Assembly (NCBI GenBank): GCA_023230285.1
Contig: JALNXP010000041.1
Span: 1-12,508, forward strand
DNA from: Bacteroidales bacterium
Lineage (GTDB): Bacteria; Bacteroidota; Bacteroidia; Bacteroidales; BM520
Direction of reading: 5' to 3'
Length of the DNA: 12,508 nucleotides
The position numbers and the translations under genes are program-made. Positions within the stretch are counted from its first letter, which is position 1. Each line of letters starts with the position of its first letter. Of the stretch, positions 7,871 to 12,508 are shown piece after piece. Below the pieces are notes generated by a model. The model was not told where the DNA came from and searched no databases. It saw only the letters and a list, made by a program, of their open reading frames with translations.

Positions 7871-8860
7871 CTACAAATATCGGGTATTTCGTTGTGTGGT
7901 CCTACCTTTTTCTCTCTCAAATTTAAAACTATAACTCAACACTACTTCATGACTACCCCAACTACCGCCTAATGCCATACTCGACATTGTGATGTCGTAA
8001 GAATAGCCTAACATAAAATCTTTCCACACTAACCCTAACAATATACCTAAGCCATCATTGATTCTATAATTAAGTCCGCCCCAAAATTTATCTTTGTACA
8101 TCAACAAAGCGTTCAAATCTACTTGGAAGGAGGATAAATCCGTTTTTATTAACGCAGAAGGAATTATTTTTATTTTCGGGTTAGAAGGAATTCTATATTG
8201 ATAGCCACCATGTACATTAAAAGAACGCTTCTCTTTATATAATGTATTCTTGCCTTGTGTACCAACAAGATTGTAAGCGGAAACACCTCCAAAAAAAGAA
8301 TTCGGTTTAGAGTAAAAAACTCCAAAATTGCAATCAACAATAAAGTCATTACCCGAAGAAAGCATCTCGCTTTCTATCGGGTCGCCTTCGTCACCCCATA
8401 TTAAATCTCCTGCATTTAATACGACATTATCAAATCTGACCTGTGCACCTATGCCCAAATTACCGCCATTAGCAAGCTCTCTTTGATACGCATAACCTAA
8501 ATTAACAGCTATATTCTCAAAAGCGCCGATTTTATCACTCGTTATTGTTAAGCCAAGTCCTCCACGCAAAGCCCTTACAGGAGCATCTAAACTTATCATG
8601 TACAATCTCGGCGACAGTGCCTTGCTCTTTGTCGTACTTCCATCTTCTCCTACTGTCTCTGTACGCCCAAATCCTGTCCATTGATTACGAAATGTGCCAA
8701 TGGCATTTATAGAATTTTGTGAACCTGCATAACCCGGATTATATGACAAAATATTAAAAATGTTTTGAGTTAACTGTATCTGTTGCTGCGCATTAGCATC
8801 TATAAACAACGCACATAAAATACTGAAAACTACAATATATTTCTTCATTTTTTTATTCAT
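7871..8860 (-). CDS. porP: Type IX secretion outer-membrane protein, PorP/SprF family
   Basis: Outer-membrane beta-barrel of the PorP/SprF family. Relatives are needed for export or surface attachment of particular T9SS cargo, and SprF pairs with the adhesin SprB. It has 329 residues. The signal peptide is about 1-24 with a clean ANA cleavage site before Gln25. Family marks include FNILSYNPGYAGS (35-47), RNQWTGFG (58-65), SLDAPV followed by GGLGLTITSDKIGAF (100-114), GNLGIGAQVRFDN (133-145), GLNYRINDGLGILLGLVWKDF (262-282) and a closing strand SHEVVLSYSFKF (303-314). A basic tail of about 15 residues follows the last strand instead of the protein ending on it. The start may be Met1 or Met5 (8848); both leave a good signal. 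As first gene of the putative operon it is probably the paralogue devoted to the core machine, as porP is in P. gingivalis; that role is inferred from position. Confidence 0.94.
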   Translation of the reverse strand: MNKKMKKYIVVFSILCALFIDANAQQQIQLTQNIFNILSYNPGYAGSQNSINAIGTFRNQWTGFGRTETVGEDGSTTKSKALSPRLYMISLDAPVRALRGGLGLTITSDKIGAFENIAVNLGYAYQRELANGGNLGIGAQVRFDNVVLNAGDLIWGDEGDPIESEMLSSGNDFIVDCNFGVFYSKPNSFFGGVSAYNLVGTQGKNTLYKEKRSFNVHGGYQYRIPSNPKIKIIPSALIKTDLSSFQVDLNALLMYKDKFWGGLNYRINDGLGILLGLVWKDFMLGYSYDITMSSMALGGSWGSHEVVLSYSFKFEREKGRTTQRNTRYL

Positions 8861-8884
8861 AAAATCACCACTTTTTTGGCGCGG

Positions 8885-8892
8885 CTAAATTA
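8885..8892 (-). promoter_or_regulatory. Possible -7 element for the porP-gldKLMN operon
   Basis: On the minus strand TAATTTAG matches the Bacteroidota -7 consensus TAnnTTTG at seven of eight positions counting the free ones, and lies 25-32 bases before the porP ATG. A TTG (in TTTATTGC) sits about 12 bases upstream, closer than the usual 17-23. The call is weak. Confidence 0.25.
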
Positions 8893-8946
8893 CTGTTTTT
8901 TTTGCAATAAACTCGATTTTTTTCTCGCTATTTTTTTATTATTGAC

Positions 8947-8954
8947 TACTTTTG
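8947..8954 (+). promoter_or_regulatory. Candidate Bacteroidota -7 promoter element for queA
   Basis: TACTTTTG matches the TAnnTTTG consensus exactly. It ends 19 bases before the queA ATG, giving an expected leader of about 10-15 bases. No good TTG -33 element appears at the normal spacing; the nearest TTTG (8901-8904) is too far away. The AT-rich 8861-8973 stretch is the only divergent spacer in the window, so promoters for both queA and porP are expected here. Confidence 0.5.
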
Positions 8955-8973
8955 CAGAATTTCTAATGTTTTT

Positions 8974-10194
8974 ATGATAAAAAAAGTTAAAATAGAGGAT
9001 TTCAATTATCCCTTACCTGACGGCAAGATAGCCTTATACCCTGCTAATCAGAGAGATGCGTCTAAATTATTAGTATATAAAAACAATTGCATCTCTGATT
9101 CTTATTTTAATAAAATATCCGATTTTCTGCCCGATAATACTGCTTTATTCTATAATGATACCAAAGTAGTACACGCTCGTCTGATTTTTTATAAAGAAAC
9201 GAGTGCAAGAATAGAATTATTTTGTCTCGAACCGGCAGAAAGTGACAATATTGCCATAGAATTAGCAAAAACACGACACGTAAAATGGAAGTGTTTAATC
9301 GGCAATTCCCGCCGGTGGACATCAGGACAACTTACGAAAACAACTAATATCAACGGCGAAGATGTTACAGTTACTGCCGAACGCATAAGCATTCTAAGCG
9401 ACTGCTCCATAATCTCATTTTCATGGAATGCCGACATTTCTTTCGCCGAGGTACTGGAACATTTAGGAAAGGTTCCATTGCCACCTTATATACACAGAGA
9501 GTCCGACAATAACGACTCTACCCGCTATCAAACGGTCTTTGCCGAAGCCGAAGGCTCTGTAGCCGCACCTACCGCCGGACTACACTTCACTCCTAAACTT
9601 ATCAGCGAACTTAATGCAAAAGGTATTGAAACAACGCCTCTTACGCTACATGTAGGAGCCGGCACCTTTAAACCTGTGTCCTCGGTATTCATCAACGACC
9701 ACAACATGCACGCCGAAAGAATTTCTGTAACTGTTGACACCTTGGAAAAATTACATGATGATATTGGCAATAAATTTATAATTCCCGTAGGCACAACAAC
9801 CTGTCGTACCTTAGAGTCTTTATATTGGTTTGGCATTATGCTCTCCAAAAATCCAAACCTCAACGGTGTCCTATCCCTTGACCAATGGTATCCTTATCAA
9901 GAAACTACTCCACAAAATATTAACGCAAAAGAAAGTATTAATACAATACTTAAGTGGTTGTCAGATAATAATCTGACTTCTTTTGAAGGTTTTACCTCTC
10001 TCATGATTACACCTTTTTATAAATTGAGAATACCTGATGCCATCATCACGAATTTCCATCAGCCTAAAAGCACACTGCTATTGCTTATTTCAGCTTTTGT
10101 GGGCGAAAATTGGCACAAAATATACGAGCATGCTCTGAATAACGATTATAGATTTCTGAGCTATGGCGACAGTTGCCTGTTTTTTAAGATATAG
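8974..10194 (+). CDS. queA: S-adenosylmethionine:tRNA ribosyltransferase-isomerase (QueA family), long Bacteroidota form
   Basis: QueA transfers and rearranges the ribosyl part of SAM onto 7-aminomethyl-7-deazaguanine in tRNA, giving epoxyqueuosine in the wobble position. At 406 residues this is longer than classical QueA (about 350). Family motifs: FNYPLP and RDASKLLVY (10-15, 27-35), NDTKVVHARL (61-70), GKVPLPPYIHR (165-175), RYQTVFAEAEGSVAAPTAGLHFT (184-206), LHVGAGTFKPV (225-235), MHAE (245-248), VGTTTCRTLES (272-282), ITNFHQPKSTLLLLISAF (358-375) and YRFLSYGD (392-399). The extra length lies mostly in an insertion at about 283-340 and in WKCLIGNSRRW (105-115). I recall a roughly 400-residue QueA-like group in Bacteroidota with these features, sometimes beside a classical copy, so the queuosine role is probable but not certain. 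ATG 8974 follows a good -7 element. The last 11 bases overlap the convergent flippase gene. Confidence 0.88.
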   Translation: MIKKVKIEDFNYPLPDGKIALYPANQRDASKLLVYKNNCISDSYFNKISDFLPDNTALFYNDTKVVHARLIFYKETSARIELFCLEPAESDNIAIELAKTRHVKWKCLIGNSRRWTSGQLTKTTNINGEDVTVTAERISILSDCSIISFSWNADISFAEVLEHLGKVPLPPYIHRESDNNDSTRYQTVFAEAEGSVAAPTAGLHFTPKLISELNAKGIETTPLTLHVGAGTFKPVSSVFINDHNMHAERISVTVDTLEKLHDDIGNKFIIPVGTTTCRTLESLYWFGIMLSKNPNLNGVLSLDQWYPYQETTPQNINAKESINTILKWLSDNNLTSFEGFTSLMITPFYKLRIPDAIITNFHQPKSTLLLLISAFVGENWHKIYEHALNNDYRFLSYGDSCLFFKI

Positions 10195-11392
10195 CCTTAT
10201 GACGACAAAAAGCTATCACCAATATTGTTGAAGAAACAATATATGAAACTGCATTGACAATACATGCTCCCGTAATTTGCAAACGCGGAATAAGAATTAC
10301 GGATAATATAACCGTAAAAACGACACCAACAGCCGACTTTATGATAAGTATTTTGAGTTTCCCTATAGCCGAAAAATAATTACCGTAAACGTTGGTAACT
10401 GCTATTGCCAATATTCCGGGCGACAACAATAGCAATATATATTTCACGGAGGCAAATTCTTCAGATCCGAAAATGAAAACATATACGCTCTCCGGCAATA
10501 AAAACACGAAAACTATACACAAAACAGAGGCAAAAAGACTGTATATCGAAGCCGTAACTGTGTCTTTCTTTGCTGCTTTTGTATTACCTTGCTTCAAAAC
10601 ATTGGAATATTGTACTAATGATATGCTTTTGCTAAACACCCAGATAGCTTCAGATATTGCAACTCCGATAGAAAAAACCCCTACCGAATTAATGTCGACA
10701 AATAATTTTAGAAAATAATAGCTGAGCCTGTAATTTAAAAACTGTAACAAATTACTCAATTCGGTTTGCCAGCCAAACATAAACGACTGTTTTACAGCTG
10801 TTTTATCAAGGTCGAATTTAGCTTTACCATATACTTTTATTGATAATCTTCGCGCAATAAAAAATACTATTGTCAATGAAATTATTTGTCCATAAAAATA
10901 AGAATAATAGCCGAAATCTTTATTTACATAATATATGCCAAGCATAAACATCAGTAAAAGAAGCGGTTGCAACAAAGCTATTAAATTATAATATTTGATT
11001 TTCTGTCCACCGACAAACAACGAAGATTGGAACGTAATAAAGCCGAGGAGCACAGAAGCCATAAAAAGCGGGAGTGTAAGTGTAAAATCACCTAACAGCG
11101 ACAAAATTACCGCCAAAACGCCGGACACGCCGGACACCCACAGATACGCCTGCGTTGCAAGCTTTGAAACACAAACTCTTGATATATAATACGATACGCT
11201 ACTACTCGAAAATACGTTGCAAAAAATAGCTATCAGCCCTAAATCGGTTGTAAACAAAGCAATATAACCTTTGCCCTCCGCTCCCCAAAGCCGAGTTGAA
11301 AAAGCAACAATGACAAATGACAATATCATCGTGATAACCTTCACTAAGGTCGTCAAAATCATCATTTTACTATCTTTTAAAACTCTACTCAT
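10184..11392 (-). CDS. Wzx-like polysaccharide/oligosaccharide flippase (MOP superfamily)
   Basis: Integral inner-membrane protein predicted to flip lipid-linked glycan units across the membrane for capsule, O-antigen or exopolysaccharide assembly. Its 402 residues are almost wholly hydrophobic, with roughly 11-12 membrane segments by eye (for example 11-31, 44-64, 83-100, 104-125, 137-155, 163-180, 284-300, 317-335, 347-366 and 374-395). Family-like features are LWGAEGKGYIALF (35-47) after the first helix, the LLSPGILAIAV...YFSAIGK pattern (322-345) and LIPRLQITGACIVNAVSYI (367-385). These fit the PST/Wzx branch of MOP transporters; the substrate cannot be told from sequence. Its ATG lies within the end of the glycosyltransferase gene (ATGAGTAG, 8-base overlap), so the two are translationally coupled. 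Its stop overlaps the end of queA on the other strand. A murein-lipid or other MOP flippase is less likely. Confidence 0.85.
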   Translation of the reverse strand: MSRVLKDSKMMILTTLVKVITMILSFVIVAFSTRLWGAEGKGYIALFTTDLGLIAIFCNVFSSSSVSYYISRVCVSKLATQAYLWVSGVSGVLAVILSLLGDFTLTLPLFMASVLLGFITFQSSLFVGGQKIKYYNLIALLQPLLLLMFMLGIYYVNKDFGYYSYFYGQIISLTIVFFIARRLSIKVYGKAKFDLDKTAVKQSFMFGWQTELSNLLQFLNYRLSYYFLKLFVDINSVGVFSIGVAISEAIWVFSKSISLVQYSNVLKQGNTKAAKKDTVTASIYSLFASVLCIVFVFLLPESVYVFIFGSEEFASVKYILLLLSPGILAIAVTNVYGNYFSAIGKLKILIIKSAVGVVFTVILSVILIPRLQITGACIVNAVSYIVSSTILVIAFCRHKAIS

Positions 11393-12476
11393 TGGTAATA
11401 AAATCTATAAAACGCTGTTCAATCGAGTTCCAGCTATATACGGCAGACATATTTAAAGCATTTTTACAATGTCGCTTATATAACTCATTATCAGATATAT
11501 ATCTTGACACCTGAGCAACAATATTATTAATATCTTCCGGATTTGACAGAAAGCCGAAATTCTCAAAGTCGGCAACTTCCTTTCTGATAGCCTTTAAATC
11601 GGTAAAAACTGCCGGTCGCCCGACAGCAATATAATAAAACAATTTTATCGGTAAACAACGCGTATTCTCTTTATCATTTGTCCGCAAATCAAAGAAAATA
11701 TCATAATCCGAAATACTATGGCAAAAAGTTTCAAACGGTTGATAATCAGAAAAAATAATATCTAAATTTTTAGGAAATTGCTCCATTTTACGAAATTTAT
11801 CATCTGAATAATTACCACATATTACGTTCAAAACAGGATATTTTTCCGCAATTGCTTTCGTGACTTCTAAAACAACAGGAAAGCCTTTTTCTACAGTAAG
11901 ATTACCATTATACGAGAACGTCCATTTTTCAAAATCGTCTTTATATTTAGAAGGTAAAAAATATTTATTATCGGGATAATATGGAAGGAAAACGAAGGGT
12001 TTTTTACGTAGTACTTTGTATTTCAACGATTTATAATATTCGCCAAAAATCAATCCATCGGAAACTACAGCTGCATAAAAGTCGAGAGTTTTCAAAACCA
12101 AGGATTTAACGAGCCTTTTAATAAAATTCAGTTTATATAAATTCTTCTTTGACGGATAAAACTCCGTAACATCATAAACAATTCTTGATTTCTTATTGAT
12201 TTTTTTATACTTATGGGCAGCAATAACAGCGATAGGACAATCACAAATCATCACATCGGGAGACAATGTTTTTAAAATGTCGGACATTTTGTTTATGACA
12301 GCCTGTTTTCGCATATCCGTGCTATCGAAGCAAAAAGCATTATCCAAATTGCAGTTATCAGTTGCGGCGGACAAGATAACAACCTCGCAGCCGGCTTTTT
12401 CGAGAGCAGGCTTTTGATGATAATACACCCTGTCATCTAAGGGCTTATGTGTTTTTTGAACGAAAGCCACTTTCAT
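11385..12476 (-). CDS. Glycosyltransferase, GT4-like (GT-B fold)
   Basis: Cytoplasmic sugar transferase, presumably adding a residue to a lipid-linked glycan that the neighbouring flippase exports. It has 363 residues. The N-terminal domain begins VAFVQKTHKPLDDRVYYHQK (3-22), with the DxRVxxxxxxLxxAGxEVxxL pattern seen at the start of many GT4 enzymes. The C-terminal domain has FSYNGNLTVEKGFPVVLEV (187-205), the usual G-x-L-x-x-x-KG donor-domain entry. It ends with the RCLPIKLFYYIAVGRPAV stretch (273-290), which corresponds to the nucleotide-sugar binding loop; the classical first glutamate of the E-x7-E pattern is not obvious here. No membrane segment or signal peptide is seen. ATG 12476 is supported by an in-frame TAA eight codons upstream. 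Donor and acceptor are unknown. Sampled blocks have only 27-33% GC, lower than pepE, as is common in surface-glycan loci. Confidence 0.88.
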   Translation of the reverse strand: MKVAFVQKTHKPLDDRVYYHQKPALEKAGCEVVILSAATDNCNLDNAFCFDSTDMRKQAVINKMSDILKTLSPDVMICDCPIAVIAAHKYKKINKKSRIVYDVTEFYPSKKNLYKLNFIKRLVKSLVLKTLDFYAAVVSDGLIFGEYYKSLKYKVLRKKPFVFLPYYPDNKYFLPSKYKDDFEKWTFSYNGNLTVEKGFPVVLEVTKAIAEKYPVLNVICGNYSDDKFRKMEQFPKNLDIIFSDYQPFETFCHSISDYDIFFDLRTNDKENTRCLPIKLFYYIAVGRPAVFTDLKAIRKEVADFENFGFLSNPEDINNIVAQVSRYISDNELYKRHCKNALNMSAVYSWNSIEQRFIDFITNE

Positions 12477-12508
12477 TTTATCAAAAAATTTAGCAGTTGT
12501 TTATTTTC

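Larger units (their letters stand above)
870..8860 (-). other. Probable operon porP-gldK-gldL-gldM-gldN-recG
   Basis: Six minus-strand genes follow one another with gaps of 83, 42, 7, 5 and 21 bases, with no opposing gene and no convincing terminator between them. Placing porP directly before gldKLMN resembles the porPKLMN arrangement known from Porphyromonas gingivalis. In Flavobacterium johnsoniae, gldKLMN stand without an adjacent porP. Whether recG is truly co-transcribed is inference from spacing. The 83-base porP-gldK gap is AT-rich with a run of nine T on the coding strand, and could hold a secondary promoter or a processing site, but nothing specific is recognisable. Confidence 0.75.

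Noticed and set aside
7851..7885. Run of nine T (minus strand) after porP as an intrinsic terminator
   Set aside because: The only preceding stem (AAATA/TATTT at the porP end) is five A-T pairs and is separated from the T-run. It is too weak to call, and the operon probably continues into gldK.
9528..9863. 111-codon minus-strand frame inside queA
   Set aside because: It is antisense to the QueA motifs GSVAAPTAGLHFT and LHVGAGTF, so it is a shadow frame.
1..12508. CRISPR arrays, tRNA/rRNA genes, insertion sequences, phage or toxin-antitoxin and defence modules
   Set aside because: No regular repeat-spacer pattern, cloverleaf, transposase or integrase motif, or defence-gene signature is seen. 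The genes present account for nearly all of the sequence.

Overview
The window comes from a Bacteroidota genome, most likely Bacteroidales-like. It carries a complete type IX secretion (T9SS) core cluster, which is known only from that phylum. It also carries a long Bacteroidota-type QueA-family protein, its genes lack strong Shine-Dalgarno leaders, and one start has a TAnnTTTG promoter element. Base composition is AT-rich overall: hand-counted 60-base blocks run about 27-35% GC at the right end and 48-57% in pepE. A species cannot be named from this sequence.

Layout, left to right: (1) The 3' part of pepE (alpha-aspartyl dipeptidase) on the + strand, cut off by the window start. (2) A 213-base convergent intergenic stretch holding a perfect 15-bp hairpin and an imperfect 39-base tandem duplication. 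(3) A minus-strand block read from 8860 down to 870: porP, gldK, gldL, gldM, gldN, recG. The gaps between genes are 83, 42, 7, 5 and 21 bases, which looks like one operon. (4) A 113-base divergent promoter region. (5) queA-family gene on the + strand. (6) Convergent with queA and overlapping its end by 11 bases, a minus-strand pair: a GT4-type glycosyltransferase followed by a Wzx-like flippase, with an 8-base overlap. These look like the edge of a surface-polysaccharide locus that continues beyond the window.

How they work together: GldL and GldM form the proton-driven inner-membrane motor. GldM reaches across the periplasm to the ring of GldK (lipoprotein) and GldN. PorP is an outer-membrane barrel of the PorP/SprF family associated with T9SS cargo export. 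Residues reported as critical for the GldLM motor are all present, so the machine looks functional. No T9SS cargo (CTD) protein lies in the window. RecG is a housekeeping DNA-repair helicase that appears to ride at the end of the secretion operon. The glycan genes may be unrelated to the T9SS.

No convincing wholly new system was found. The less ordinary signals are the nested palindromes at the gldN/recG junction, the apparent TTG start of recG overlapped by a two-codon mini-ORF, the loss of both catalytic cysteines in the FGE-like GldK domain, the insertion in the QueA-family protein, and the tandem repeat behind pepE. There are no tRNA, rRNA, CRISPR, insertion-sequence or phage signals.
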